64,000 nucleotides of DNA from Tragulus kanchil (GCA_022376925.1 JAIOJX010000005.1:94585001-94649000); one strand, 5' to 3'. Shown: positions 22,821-35,738, counted from the stretch's first letter. Notes: generated by a model from the letters alone, not told the origin. Numbers and translations: made by a program.

Positions 22821-25100
22821 AAGCTGTTTCTTAACTCTTATCCTCAACTGTGGCCTTAAATTTGATGCTTGACTCATTCTAAAATATATACATATATAAT
22901 TTGCTAAATTTTTATATTCAGTTCTAAATATTTAGGGGACCAGAGTCAAAGCCTAAACTTATACTAGTGACAAATGAAAGAAAAGGACTCATTTGAAAGG
23001 CATGATACTATTACGTCCAATGAGACTAGGGAGTGTCAGGCATCCCTGCGAAAATCAGGCAAGTTGTGTAAGGTACTCAGTGTCAAGAACCAGTATCAAA
23101 ATTGTTATATATGCAACAAACAGTTAAGATCTAACACAAATTTGTTGGTCAGTGCTGGGAATTATTAAATTCTACAAATTAACTTAGATTTCTTAACCAC
23201 ATATAAGATGTTGGCAGTTGAACTGACTACTTCTGACCTAGAGTCACTCAGGAAGAGTGAGTTGCATTTAAACATCTTCCTGTTACCAGGATTAGGTGCG
23301 TCAGTCACTGCTGCCTTTATTAAGGTCCCTGCTTCCTTTTGTCTAGTTCATGAGATGGGCAAACAGAATGCATTAACATTCAACACTCATTTACCAAATG
23401 TTTACTGAGCTTTAAAGGCAGAGCAGCAAAGGATTAAAATGGATTGCTCATATTGAACTTCTACTTCATAAAGTTGCTGGCAAGAATATAAAAAGTGCCT
23501 TCACAGCTATCACTCATTGATTCTTAATAAAGAAGTCTTCCCTATAGTTAACCTTAAAAGAGGTCATATATAATGAAAGCTATGGGTTTTCCAGTAGTCA
23601 TGTACAGATGTGGGTACTGGGCTATAAAGAAGGCTGAGTGCTGAAGAATTGATGCTTTTGAATTGCGATGCTAGAGAGGACTCTTGAAAGTCCCTCGGAT
23701 AGTAAGGAGAACAAACCAATCAATCCTAAAGGAAATTAACTCTGAATATTCACTGAAGGACTCATGCTGAAGTTGAAGCTCCAACACTCTGGCCACCTGA
23801 TGGGAAGAACTAACTCATTGGAAAAGGCCCCAGTGCTAGGAAAGACTGAAGGCAGAATGGGATAGGGGTGATCATAGATGAGATGGTTGGACGGCATCAT
23901 CGACTCAGTGGATGTAAGCTTGAGCAAACTCTCAACGGAACATCTGTCCAGGACACAGTTAAAATGTTTTCCCAAGAGTTCCCCAGTCTAAGCTGTTTCT
24001 TAACTCTTATCCTCAACTGTGGCCTTAAATTTGATGCTTGACTCATTCTAAAATATATACATATATAATTTGCTAAATTTTTATATTCAGTTCTAAATAT
24101 TTAGGGACCAGAGTCAAAGCCTAAACTTATACTAGTGACAAATGAAAGAAAAGGACTCATTTGAAAGGCATGATACTATTACGTCCAATGAGACTAGGGA
24201 GTGTCAGGCATCCCTGCGAAAATCAGGCAAGTTGTGTAAGGTACTCAGTGTCAAGAACCAGTATCAAAATTGTTATATATGCAACAAACAGTTAAGATCT
24301 AACACAAATTTGTTGGTCAGTGCTGGGAATTATTAAATTCTACAAATTAACTTAGATTTCTTAACCACATATAAGATGTTGGCAGTTGAACTGACTACTT
24401 CTGACCTAGAGTCACTCAGGAAGAGTGAGTTGCATTTAAACATCTTCCTGTTACCAGGATTAGGTGCGTCAGTCACTGCTGCCTTTATTAAGGTCCCTGC
24501 TTCCTTTTGTCTAGTTCATGAGATGGGCAAACAGAATGCATTAACATTCAACACTCATTTACCAAATGTTTACTGAGCTTTAAAGGCAGAGCAGCAAAGG
24601 ATTAAAATGGATTGCTCATATTGAACTTCTACTTCATAAAGTTGCTGGCAAGAATATAAAAAGTGCCTTCACAGCTATCACTCATTGATTCTTAATAAAG
24701 AAGTCTTCCCTATAGTTAACCTTAAAAGAGGTCATATATAATGAAAGCTATGGGTTTTCCAGTAGTCATGTACAGATGTGGGTACTGGGCTATAAAGAAG
24801 GCTGAGTGCTGAAGAATTGATGCTTTTGAATTGCGATGCTAGAGAGGACTCTTGAAAGTCCCTCGGATAGTAAGGAGAACAAACCAATCAATCCTAAAGG
24901 AAATTAACTCTGAATATTCACTGAAGGACTCATGCTGAAGTTGAAGCTCCAACACTCTGGCCACCTGATGGGAAGAACTAACTCATTGGAAAAGGCCCCA
25001 GTGCTAGGAAAGACTGAAGGCAGAATGGGATAGGGGTGATCATAGATGAGATGGTTGGACGGCATCATCGACTCAGTGGATGTAAGCTTGAGCAAACTCT
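22821..25100. repeat. Direct tandem duplication D9 (offset about 1169)
   Basis: Bases 22821-23932 recur at 23990-25100. A 57-base filler (23933-23989) replaces what should be BovB sequence; copy two continues the BovB correctly. One G is lost near 24103. The other content is unrecognised. Confidence 0.97.
23578..23932 (+). mobile_element. BovB LINE 3' end, cut by D9 join
   Basis: First copy of the BovB segment described at 24746-25183. It stops at GAGCAAACTCT, then the filler begins. Confidence 0.88.
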
Positions 25101-25183
25101 GGGAGACAGTGAAGGACTGGGAAGCCTGGTATGCTGTCCATGGGGTTGCAAAGAGTTGGACATGAGTAAGTGACTCAATGACA
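24746..25183 (+). mobile_element. BovB (RTE) LINE 3' end with 12-base TSD
   Basis: Contains GGGTTTTCCAGTAGTCATGT, GAAGAATTGATGCTTTTGAA, CTCATTGGAAAAGGCCCCAG, GATGAGATGGTTGGACGGCA and GCAAAGAGTTGGACATGAG, the reverse-transcriptase C-terminal coding end and tail of ruminant BovB. ATATATAATGAA stands at 24734-24745 and 25184-25195, a perfect target-site duplication around a 438-base, 5'-truncated insertion. BovB is the RTE element whose machinery is thought to mobilise Bov-A and Bov-tA. Frames are broken. Confidence 0.95.
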
Positions 25184-25199
25184 ATATATAATGAATGGA

Positions 25200-25905
25200 G
25201 ACATAACACACACATTTATTAATTAGACAGGAAAAGATTCAGGACATGTGAAATTGATCTTTCAGTATCTCACTCCTTGAATTAACAACTAGATAAAGAC
25301 TGGGGATAAATAGGAATTTGTAACTATTTCATGAATGAGGAAGATAAATTAAGAATGGCAACAATATTCTTTTCTGTACTGAAAAACCTTTATCACCTTC
25401 GTCTTGAAATTCTCAGAGTCCTTTGCAAACAATAATCACCATATTGTAATGTGTGGAAAAGAAATGGTGTTTTATTCTCAAATGAAAAATATAAGGCTAC
25501 AGCAAAGCACATTCTATTTTAGATTCCATTAACTAGATCATGTATAATTATGTAACTCGTCAATGATTACAAGTCAGTTGCCTAACTTAAGAAAGCAAGG
25601 GATAGCCTATATCTCTGAACTTTCTCATAAACAGTCTACAAACTTACCTCTGTGTAGTGAGAGGGCAGAAATATGTTAAAAACTCAGGAAAGAATAAGAC
25701 AAGCGAGGCAATATTTGGCAAGAATAACCATGTACCTATGCTGCCCACTTTGGGTATCAAAAGGTAACTAACAGGATGGTTCTATAATTCAAAACTTTAC
25801 ACGGAAAACAGGTCGGTTTTCTCCGCCATTATTCTTCCCTCACAGCATTCTGTTCATTGTCTCAAAGCACTCCTACTGTTTATCATCAGTTCAGTGTAAA
25901 CTAGG
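25200..25905. other. Single-copy AT-rich stretch, nothing recognised
   Basis: No repeat, exon or RNA gene that I can support. Confidence 0.5.
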
Positions 25906-26133
25906 GCATGTGCTCACGCTCAGTCACTCAGACATGTTTGACTCTTTGCGGCCCCATGGACTAAAGCCCGTTAGGCTCCTGGAATGCCCAGGGAATTTTC
26001 CAGGCAAGAATACTGGAGTGGGTGCCATTTCCTTCTCCAGGGGATCTTCCCAACCCAGGCATCTAACCTGCATCTCTTGTGACTCCTGCTTAGGCAGGCA
26101 GATTATTTAACGTTAGTGCCACTTGCGAAGTCT
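25906..26133 (-). mobile_element. Bov-tA SINE
   Basis: Minus strand: GCTCAGTCACTCAGACATGT, GGCAAGAATACTGGAGTGGG, CCATTTCCTTCTCCAGGGGA, TCTTCCCAACCCAGGCATC and a head ending near GTGCCACTTGCGAAGTC. About full length, with moderate divergence. Confidence 0.92.
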
Positions 26134-26775
26134 AACTATGATATTTATCTTTCTTATTAGACATTGGGTAATAGAACAATAGTGGTCCAGTATATACAAA
26201 CATTTTAAGGCTATGCATTTTACTCTATCAACACTGATTAGTCTTTCTCTGAAATAAACTGATTTCATAGAAATCATACTCACCAAATACAAATGCAATT
26301 ATATTAATATGTCATAACCAAATATTTAAAAATAATATAATATGTAAACTTTATTATGTACCATTATCTTCTATTTTGATATTATCTGACTTCATTCCAA
26401 TTCCTCAATCCTTTTCACCCATACTAGCACAAACTGAACAGAAGATGCTTTCTCCCTCCACTTTAATAAATGTTGGGAAATGACCATCTCATACATGAAC
26501 CAGCCTGACCATGCACATTCACATGAGATTGAGCTGTGGCGAATCCAAATGTGCATATCAAGTGAACTATACATAATATCAGGAAGTCTGCAGGTCAGAA
26601 ACACACCTATCATTTGAGGGACTTAAGAAAATACAGAATTGGCTGTGTTGAACTTTGAATCCTTTCAACTTTCAATGGTGGGTTTCTCAGTTGAATTTCA
26701 CATATAATTGCCCCATCCCTCCAATTTTATTAAGAAATAAGACATTCCAAGTAAGTGTTTTTCCCTCCAGAATAC
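26134..26775. other. Single-copy AT-rich stretch, nothing recognised
   Basis: No feature that I can support on either strand. Confidence 0.5.
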
Positions 26776-26980
26776 TATGAAGTGTTAGTTGCTCAGTTGT
26801 GCCTGACTCTGCAACCCCATGAACCTGCCAGCCTCCTCTGTCCATGGAATTCTCCAGTCAGGAATACTGGAATAGGTAGTTATTCCCTTCTTCAGGGGGT
26901 CTCCACAAACCAAGGATGGAACCCAGGTATCCCGCACTGCAGGCAGACTGTTTACCATTTGAGCTACCAGAGAAGTCCCC
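26776..26980 (-). mobile_element. Bov-tA SINE
   Basis: Minus strand: GTTGCTCAGTTGTGCCTGAC, GTCAGGAATACTGGAATAGG, TATTCCCTTCTTCAGGGGG and CATTTGAGCTACCAGAGAAG. Older than the copy at 25906, judging by its substitutions. Confidence 0.92.
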
Positions 26981-28074
26981 AGACCACTAATCGGTTTAGT
27001 CTTATAATTAAGACAACTACAAAAAAAAAAAAAAACCAAACCTACAAATTGGAGGGTAAGTTTTTAAAATATGCTACAAACTTCTCTAACTTCTTACAAC
27101 ATGGTTACTATGATCAAATGACTATCTCTATTTAGGCACCAGTTACGCTTCAGGAACCACCTGGATGATACATTATATTGAACATAACAGTGTGGTTCCA
27201 GACTCTCATGGTTTTGAGTGTCCTTTATTGTTTTCAAGTGTTTAAAACCATTTTTTCTACCTTTTCCTTGCTAGGCTATAGGCAGTCTCTGGCTCCAGTC
27301 CCTAGTCTGAACTAAAAAAGACTCTGGCTGTTCATTTTCCAATCTGTTGTAAGGTATAGAATCAAGTAGCCAAGTTTATTAGAACTGCATGTAGGCTGAA
27401 AATAAATTGACTCCCAAGAGAGGCTAAAAGTTTTCCATTTGGGACAGAAAAATCAGGAACCCTGTTCCCTTGGTTTACCATGTCCTAGATATTAGAGGTT
27501 CACAGATAAGGCACTTCCTGATAAGTGAGGTTTTTATTGTGTTACTGAAATAAAACACAATGGCTTGCAAAATTAAGCCTGGGGGCTGCCTGACATACTT
27601 CAGGTAAATGAAACCTTTTACAATGTTGATCACAACATCCCCAGTGATTTTGAATAGATTTCCCTGAAAAAAAAATAGACTTCTCTGGAATATATGACTT
27701 GGGTTGTTGAAGCATTGATAAGGACATGCTTTGGATTCAGTTTTAAGAGAACAAAGAAAGGATAAATCTCATTAAGATTGAAAATAATTCTACCTCAATA
27801 AAGTAGGAAAGTTCGTACAAGCTTTGATGGAACAGAAAAGTCCCTTAATCTGATCCATAATCCTTTTGAGACAGCGTAGGAAAGCCTTGGGTCTGCCCAT
27901 TTAAAATTCATTAATGATCTTTAACCTGAGAATTAGATTGGGCATTTCTTTCCACAATCAGGTGAATTATTAAAGAAAATCTTCCTTCTGTCTCTTACAG
28001 CCTCTGGAGGACTAGCTTATAACTCATGGCTTTGATGGGCTTTGATGCTTTTTCTTCCTCAGGGTCCTTTGGTT
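26981..28074. other. Single-copy stretch, nothing recognised
   Basis: An A run near 27020-27034 is the only simple sequence. A CTTTTTCTTCCTCAG acceptor-like string ends at 28062, but no matching donor or conserved frame follows. Confidence 0.45.
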
Positions 28075-30325
28075 GGGGTTAACTTCAGGACCACAGCTCC
28101 GCTTATAAACAAAGCATTAGTCATCACAGATTCTGGTATGATTCTTTTTGTCCTGTGTCCCAGTGTGGGAACAGATTGCCTTTTTATATGCTTAACCCAG
28201 GAGAGATATCTAGAGCAGGATCTTCAGACCACAGAAAGGGAGGAAAAATAACTTGCTCTCTCCCAGTGCTTCTCAATGGGGAACCAGTGAAATTACAGGT
28301 ACAGGAATCCTCTGAGGTACTGAGCTGTAGGGCATCTGGGAATTGTGGCCTCTTCCTGGTGTTCTCAGTCATTGTGAGAACTGGAAATGCACCAACATAT
28401 TTCCAAAGGACTCAGAGAGAGGTCAGAGTGGTCCCAACTGAGAATTACATTAGCCACTGTGCTGTGCTGAAATGTCTTTAGAAATCACCATCTTCACAAA
28501 CTAAATTCAAATTAAACAAATTAAAATTAGACCAGCACTGATATTCTCACTAAACAATTAAGTCAATATGCAGATGTTTAGATTCTAAATTATTTGTTCA
28601 CATGGAACATACATATTTATAGTTTATAACTGTGGTTATTAGAAACATTTCCTCTGTACCAACCACTACAACTGAAAGACATTTGCTTGGACCACCCCTT
28701 TCCCCCCAGCCCTCACCTCAAACACACAGTCAGCACCTGTAACGGCGCCTGGTGACTTGGCTCTATTTGCCTCTGAATTGTAAGCCCATTTAGAATAGAG
28801 TGTTATATCCCTCCTTGTTTGTTGCTGTAATCACAGGGCACAAGGTCTGGCATAAATAAATACTAAAAATCAACAGCAAATTAGTAAATGAATGAACACA
28901 GCAAAGTCTCTATCGACCATTTGACACCTACAATCAAGCAGGAATGAGCTCGGTCACACATGATTTATGATGTTCAAAAGGTCAACAGAGGAAATTGCCT
29001 ACTTCTGTGAGTTACTCTTTTCTGTACTCTGTCAAAAAATGTCTTTTAAAAAAATCTCTGGGGAAATATCCATTGCTGTGTTTGTAACAAGTGCAGTCGC
29101 CTGGTAAATGACATCTCCCCAATCTATGGGCTGCTTATACAACCCAGGAGTCAGCTGGGTTCTCCCTGAAGCTTAGACATTCACAATCATCCATTCCCAA
29201 TGTCTGGGGTTAACTTCAGGACCACAGCTCCGCTTATAAACAAAGCATTAGTCATCACAGATTCTGGTATGATTCTTTTTGTCCTGTGTCCCAGTGTGGG
29301 AACAGATTGCCTTTTTATATGCTTAACCCAGGAGAGATGTCTAGAGCAGGATCTTCAGACCACAGAAAGGGAGGAAAAATAACTTGCTCTCCCAGTGCTT
29401 CTCAATGGGGAACCAGTGAAATTACAGGTACAGGAATCCTCTGAGGTACTGAGCTGTAGGGCATCTGGGAATTGTGGCCTCTTCCTGGTGTTCTCAGTCA
29501 TTGTGAGAACTGGAAATGCACCAACATATTTCCAAAGGACTCAGAGAGAGGTCAGAGTGGTCCCAACTGAGAATTACATTAGCCACTGTGCTGTGCTGAA
29601 ATGTCTTTAGAAATCACCATCTTCACAAACTAAATTCAAATTAAACAAATTAAAATTAGACCAGCACTGATATTCTCACTAAACAATTAAGTCAATATGC
29701 AGATGTTTAGATTCTAAATTATTTGTTCACATGGAACATACATATTTATAGTTTATAACTGTGGTTATTAGAAACATTTCCTCTGTACCAACCACTACAA
29801 CTGAAAGACATTTGCTTGGACCACCCCTTTCCCCCCAGCCCTCACCTCAAACACACAGTCAGCACCTGTAACGGCGCCTGGTGACTTGGCTCTATTTGCC
29901 TCTGAATTGTAAGCCCATTTAGAATAGAGTGTTATATCCCTCCTTGTTTGTTGCTGTAATCACAGGGCACAAGGTCTGGCATAAATAAATACTAAAAATC
30001 AACAGCAAATTAGTAAATGAATGAACACAGCAAAGTCTCTATCGACCATTTGACACCTACAATCAAGCAGGAATGAGCTCGGTCACACATGATTTATGAT
30101 GTTCAAAAGGTCAACAGAGGAAATTGCCTACTTCTGTGAGTTACTTTTTTTTTTACTCTGTCAAAAAATGTCTTTTAAAAAAATCTCTGGGGAAATATCC
30201 ATTGCTGTGTTTGTAACAAGTGCAGTCGCCTGGTAAATGACATCTCCCCAATCTATGGGCTGCTTATACAACCCAGGAGTCAGCTGGGTTCTCCCTGAAG
30301 CTTAGACATTCACAATCATCCATTC
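28075..30325. repeat. Direct tandem duplication D10 (offset about 1131)
   Basis: Bases 28075-29196 recur at 29206-30325, with a 9-base filler. Differences are a TC dinucleotide (near 28260), a single A/G change (28207 versus 29338) and a T run (29014-29025 versus 30146-30156). An L2 3' end lies inside both copies. Confidence 0.97.
28765..28905 (+). mobile_element. L2 LINE 3' end (old)
   Basis: AATTGTAAGCCCATTTAGAA, GTTGCTGTAATCACAGGGCA, GTCTGGCATAAATAAATACT and GTAAATGAATGAA follow the L2 3' terminal pattern. Repeated at 29896-30035 by D10. Confidence 0.6.
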
Positions 30326-30348
30326 ATTCTGCACCTATATCTGTTTTC

Positions 30349-30392
30349 GGGTTTCCCTGGTGGCTCAGACAGTAAAGAATCTCCTGCCACGT
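30349..30392 (+). mobile_element. tRNA-like SINE head fragment
   Basis: GGGTTTCCCTGGTGGCTCAG followed by ACAGTAAAGAATCTCCTGCC is the start of a Bov-tA-type SINE; the rest is absent. Confidence 0.75.
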
Positions 30393-30478
30393 CTGTATCT
30401 GCATCATCTATGTCTATAGGTACAGATATAGGCATCCTGCCAGATCCTTCACGGGGGCTGTTCCTGGTGAACTATGAG

Positions 30479-30655
30479 GGACCTCCCTGGTGGTCCGGTG
30501 GCTAAAATTCCATGCTATCATGTAGGGGGTCCATGTTCAGTCCCTGGTAAGAGAACTAGATCCCTAAGCCACAACTGAAATATCCTGCCTGCTGCAATGA
30601 AGACCAAAGATCCTGTATGCCCCAACTAAGACCTGGCTTAGCCAAATAAGTAAAT
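30479..30655 (+). mobile_element. CHR/SINE2-type tRNA SINE
   Basis: GGACCTCCCTGGTGGTCCGG head, GTTCAGTCCCTGGTAAGAG, GATCCTGTATGCCCCAACTA and AGCCAAATAAGTAAATG tail. It is followed at 30656-30700 by TTGCTGTAGTCACTAAGTC, a scrap of Bov-tA/BovB 3' sequence on the minus strand. Confidence 0.82.
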
Positions 30656-30700
30656 GTTGCTGTAGTCACTAAGTCATTCCCGACTCTATTTTAAAACATA

Positions 30701-31985
30701 TATACTTCATCAAGTTCAGTTAAAAAACAAGAACCACTAAAGAAATTTCTATGTTTTTGATCCAAAGTCATTCTAAGGGCTAATACTCTTGGGAGAAACT
30801 CATATGCTCACTCTAGATTTCAGAAAGAATATAAATGATTCTGATCTTACACACAGTAGTTTGTCTTTGCAGTCTTGCCCTCTAAGTTATGCAGCTTATC
30901 AAAGTATTTCTTTCAAATATTCCACTGCTTAAAAGAAGGATGAACTAAAAAAAAAAATTACCTATCTACTTGTGCATAAATATCAATAAAAATGATGTAT
31001 AGCTTAAGCATCATGTTCTCTTTACCAAAATATGAAGAGACTGACCCTAAACTTGAGCTTAACCCTTTTCCCCCCTCTGATTTAGGATGTGAGTCTCACA
31101 ACAAGTGAAGTCTAATGCAAATACACTTAAAAATATAATTATCACATCGAATAGATAACCATAGGAATTTCAGGATTTTCCAATTCAGAAAAACTTAGAA
31201 AAACCAGCATAATTAAACTACCCTATTTGTTTTTAAAAACGTTTGAATAAATAAGTTTGGCAGTTGTTTATCATAAATTCACACTTAATGGTATTCACAT
31301 TTGAGAATGGAAAAATAGATCCATATAGTACTTATCGTATATTCTGAGTGATGAATTTTCAATTAGGAAGGTTATTTAACCAAAGCAGTATTTTGTTAAA
31401 AGTCAGTATTCTCTAATTCTATAATACCAAGAGCTGGAAATGACCTTGTAAACAAGTTTACTCCCTCATTTAATTAAAGGAAAACCACAAAACTATAAAC
31501 TGTAGACATGATGGCTTATAAACTCTAAAGGTAGACAATTTCCTCAAGACTTGTGCGTGCCCTGCCAATCTTCCAAAAACTTTAACATCCCAGAGAAGAC
31601 TAAGAGCTCATGAAAACTGTCTCCTTCTTTTCTTCCATAGAAGCACATGGCTGCCTGGCTACATGTTTTCCCATCCTCTCTTAGAGCTGTGAATAACTTT
31701 GTGACTCTTGTTTCCCCTTATTTCCACGTCTCATCCTAAATCTTCCACATCTGCTTTTCCATGTTGTTTTGTCCTTTCCAAGTGCTTTTGAAATGAGGCT
31801 AACCACTCAGACTTTGAAAATGATCATACAAAATAGCACTCACTGACTTGGAATACTTGTTAAGGAGGACTAAGTGAACCATACATAAACTTCTGCATTC
31901 CTTGAGCCCCTGACGACAAGGGATCGTTTGCTAGAGCAGTATAGCATTCTCTAGCTAATACATAGTACTGATGGACTCTCCTTTT
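30701..31985. other. Single-copy AT-rich stretch, nothing recognised
   Basis: No gene, RNA or named repeat seen. The base composition is typical of intron or intergenic sequence. Confidence 0.5.
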
Positions 31986-31989
31986 TGAA

Positions 31990-32620
31990 TTTTTTTAATT
32001 GGAATATAATTGATTTACAATGTTATGTTAATTTCTATATATGACACTGCGAATCTGCCATATGTATATATACATGTGCCCTTCCTCTTGAGTCTCCCCT
32101 GCCATTCCACCTGTCTAGGTCATCACAGAGCACCCAGCTGAGCTCCCTGTGCTCTATAGCAGTTTCCCACTAGCTATCTATTTTACACATGGTCATGTAT
32201 ATATCTCAGTGCTACTCTCTAAATCTATTCCCCTTCTCTTACTTTCCCCTGTGCTCTCAAGTCCATCTATACCTTGGCATCTCTATTACTACTCTGAAAA
32301 TAGCTTCATCAGTACAATTTCTCTAATATAAATGCTGGGCATATACCCTAAGAAAACCATAACTCAAAAAAGAGATAAGTTTGTTGCAGCACTATTTACA
32401 ATAGCCAGGATATGGAAGTAACCTAGATGTCCACTGACAGACGAATGGATAAAGAAGATGTGGTACATATATACAGTATAATATTACTCAGCCATAAAAA
32501 GGAATGGAATTATGCCAGTTGAAGTGATGTGGATGAATGCGGAACCTATCATATACAGTGAAGTAAGTCAGAAAGAGAAAAATACATATCATATATTAAC
32601 GCATATATAGGGAATCAGAC
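31990..32620 (-). mobile_element. L1 3' end with 5' inversion (twin priming)
   Basis: Bases 31990-32328 are minus-strand L1 3' UTR (GGAATATAATTGATTTACAA, GAGCTCCCTGTGCTCTATAG). Bases 32330-32620 are L1 in the opposite, plus orientation (TTGTTGCAGCACTATTTAC, GGATAAAGAAGATGTGGTAC, GAAGTAAGTCAGAAAGAG). The plus part is the stretch of L1 that should lie just upstream of the minus part, so it has been flipped in place. This is the classic product of twin priming. Not active. Confidence 0.88.
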
Positions 32621-33085
32621 AGACTCTTCAGCAAATTAATTCTCTTTCGTCTCTTCTTACATCCTTTAAAATAATGTGCTACTATAACTAGAGTTCCTAT
32701 TTTCACAATGCTTAATCTGTGTTTCACCTAGTGTTAAATACTTTACATTGATATTGTTTATTCCTCACAAACTCTCTCAGGTAGATTCTATTGTTGTCTC
32801 CATTTTGTAGTTAAGAATATTGAGGCTCCTTGAATAACTTAGTGGATCTGAGATAGTCCCAGTGTGTCTGACTGAGTGCCTATGCTCTTTCTTTTGACCA
32901 GATAGTTCTTTGCTTCTCTAGAATTACACTAGTTAGTTATGTACATGAACTGTGACCCACAAGTAGTCCACTTCCAAAAGAAATGCTGTTATGAGTAAAA
33001 ACATTTTAATAAAAATGTTTCTAAGAACTCCAACAATATGAATCTTATTTAGATGCCCAATATCTACTATCTACTTGTCTTATCT
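32621..33085. other. Single-copy stretch, nothing firm
   Basis: The segment near 32690-32850 with ACTTTACATTGATATTG and TCCATTTTGTAGTTAAGAA may be an old MIR-like repeat, but I cannot place it. Confidence 0.35.
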
Positions 33086-33087
33086 TT

Positions 33088-33348
33088 TTTTTTTAAATTT
33101 GTCTCTATTATTGTTTATTTATTTCTAACCATCTTTATTCTTTGACCTGTGTGGGCCTCCCATTGCAGTGGCCTCTCTCATTGCAGAGCACTGGTTCTGG
33201 GTGCATGTGTTCCAGAGCACTGGCTCACAATTGGACACACTGGTCCAGCTGATCTGTGGCACATGGGATCCTCCTGGGCCAGGGATTGAACCTGTGCCCC
33301 TTCCATTGCAAGGCGAACTCTTTACCCACGGGACCACCAGGGAAGCCC
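33088..33348 (-). mobile_element. CHR-like SINE
   Basis: Minus strand. Left T-rich tail, body GTGTGGGCCTCCCATTGCAG, B-box complement GGGATTGAACC and head GGACCACCAGGGAAGCCCC. CACTTGTCTTAT on the right matches CTACTTGTCTTATC at 33072-33085 on the left, a likely target-site duplication. Confidence 0.88.
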
Positions 33349-33349
33349 C

Positions 33350-34095
33350 ACTTGTCTTATCTTAATAGCACAAGTCATTTTAAGATGACTGATGCAAACT
33401 GCAGATTGCCATTTCAGAAACTGGGAGGCTGGCATGGTTAGCATAGGCACTTTGCCTTTGTTTTTCCTTAGGGCAACACAAAAGACACAAATAGGCGGTA
33501 GAAATAATTATTCATTGACTATTCCTTCAAGGGATAATTATTTTACAAAATTATTTTTGATGTTAGCAAGAAATTTCAATGGGGTTACTTCAGGGTAAGA
33601 TGAAATAATCACTGCATTAGGAGATATGTGGTAAGAACATTTTTTGGGTGAAGGCAATACAAAATCTTTGAATGAGAAGTCCTCACTCGGAAAATGAAAT
33701 TTGAAGAGTTGACTGAATGATAGTAGCAACACAAGTTATCAGAGAAAGAAGTTTCTGGATAAACTGCAAAAGTGCTCTTGGCTATAATAAATTCATGTCA
33801 TTGAAGACTTCCTAGAACATTCCTTCACTATATGTATGATTTTTATAAATTCATTATTATAGTCTTTCATGTATTTTGTTTCAAGCATTATATCTAATAA
33901 TCAATCATTTTCCATTTATATCATACACATATTTACTAAGTCCTGGGCCAGTCAACCAATCAGGTAAGTTGTGAATTCTAAAATTGAGTTACATGTGCAA
34001 AGACGAAAGTAAGTAGAGGTCAAAAGGATTAGGAAAAGGAATGTTCACGAAGAGAGTAGTAATAAGAGGAATTGCAAAATGGGTGATATTTAAGA
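33350..34095. other. Single-copy stretch, nothing recognised
   Basis: No feature that I can support. Confidence 0.5.
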
Positions 34096-34395
34096 TAAAA
34101 CATGATGTAACAGGGTAATTATTATCTGGATTAATAAGAATTCAATCTGTGAATACCTATTTCTTCAACAGCAGTCATGTAGTATCCTAACCCTTAACTG
34201 AGACTTGACGTGACACGTTATATTATTTTGTACCCTTCATAAAGATCCTTATAACTCAAAATATCCTCTCACCGTTTGGGCCAGAGTGTTCTTCCTAAAT
34301 GGACTATTTGCTAACCTGAGGTTAGGCTACCCTACCTAAATATTAATTTGCTTACAGAAGAAATTCTTATTTAACCGAATGCAACCATTCTGGTT

Positions 34396-34613
34396 GGGCT
34401 TCCCAGGTGGCTCAGTGGTAAAGAATCTGCCTACCAATGCAAGAGATGCAGGAGACACAGGTTCGATCGCTGTATCAGGACGATCCCCTGAAGGAGAAAA
34501 CGGCACCCCTGATCCAGTATTCATGCCTGGAGAATCCCATGGACAGAGAAGCCTGGTGGCTATACAGCCCACAGGGTTGCAAAGAGTTGGGCATGACTTA
34601 GCAACTGAGCACA
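34396..34613 (+). mobile_element. Bov-tA SINE
   Basis: GGGCTTCCCAGGTGGCTCAG, GGTTCGATCGCTGTATCAGG, GCCTGGAGAATCCCATGGAC and TTGCAAAGAGTTGGGCATGA. The flanks CAACCATTCTGGTT (34383-34396) and TAACCATTCTGGTTAG (34619-34634) form a target-site duplication of about 13 bases. Copied at 35521-35738 by D11. Confidence 0.94.
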
Positions 34614-35520
34614 GCAGCATAACCATTCTGGTTAGTGATTAAGTTGTCCTTGTTAAAATGAACTTCCAGAACCCTGAAACTTAGTCACACAATACAAAAA
34701 GCTGTCCCTGAGTTTGCGCTCGGCTCTCAGACTTTGGAGGGATAACAAGAAGACATCTGCTTTCCTACTTCAGGGATTATCTGACCCATGCAGCCACGCA
34801 CAGTGGTCTGATCAAAACTAGTCCCTAAAAGGAAAAGAAAAAGATTGCATTTAAGTTTACTACTGCAAACTTATAAAGAGCCAAAAAGGAAAAGTTCCAC
34901 CACTGCTAATGATTCCTTTCTCCAGAACCTCATGTCTAACCCAGATTTTATTAACAGAGAAAGCAAACATCGAGGGGTGAAACATAAATGTGCCATGGCC
35001 TTCTGAACTAGTGATAAGCACAGCCCGTGGCCTTGACAACAACTGCAGATAGCCCAGGTTCTCTTTACCTGTATCTTAATGAGGCCCATCATTACTGTGC
35101 ATTTCAACAGTGATGCTCATTTTAGCACCTGTTTTAAACATCCTTCACAGACCTACCAGTGCAGTCTCGGTGTCCCACACAGACAATTTTCCCTCCCCAA
35201 AAAAGCAGCATTCAGGCAATTAAAACATGATGTAACAGGGTAATTATTATCTGGATTAATAAGAATTCAATCTGTGAATACCTATTTCTTCAACAGCAGT
35301 CATGTAGTATCCTAACCCTTAACTGAGACTTGACGTGACACGTTATATTATTTTGTACCCTTCATAAAGATCCTTATAACTCAAAATATCCTCTCACCGT
35401 TTGGGCCAGAGTGTTCTTCCTAAATGGACTATTTGCTAACCTGAGGTTAGGCTACCCTACCTAAATATTAATTTGCTTACAGAAGAAATTCTTATTTAAC
35501 CGAATGCAACCATTCTGGTT

Positions 35521-35738
35521 GGGCTTCCCAGGTGGCTCAGTGGTAAAGAATCTGCCTACCAATGCAAGAGATGCAGGAGACACAGGTTCGATCGCTGTAT
35601 CAGGACGATCCCCTGAAGGAGAAAACGGCACCCCTGATCCAGTATTCATGCCTGGAGAATCCCATGGACAGAGAAGCCTGGTGGCTATACAGCCCACAGG
35701 GTTGCAAAGAGTTGGGCATGACTTAGCAACTGAGCACA
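35521..35738 (+). mobile_element. Bov-tA SINE (D11 copy)
   Basis: Identical to the element at 34396-34613, flanks included. Confidence 0.93.

Noticed and set aside
28155..28481. 108-codon frame inside D10
   Set aside because: No family resemblance, the second copy has a 2-base change that shortens it, and the region overlaps old repeats.
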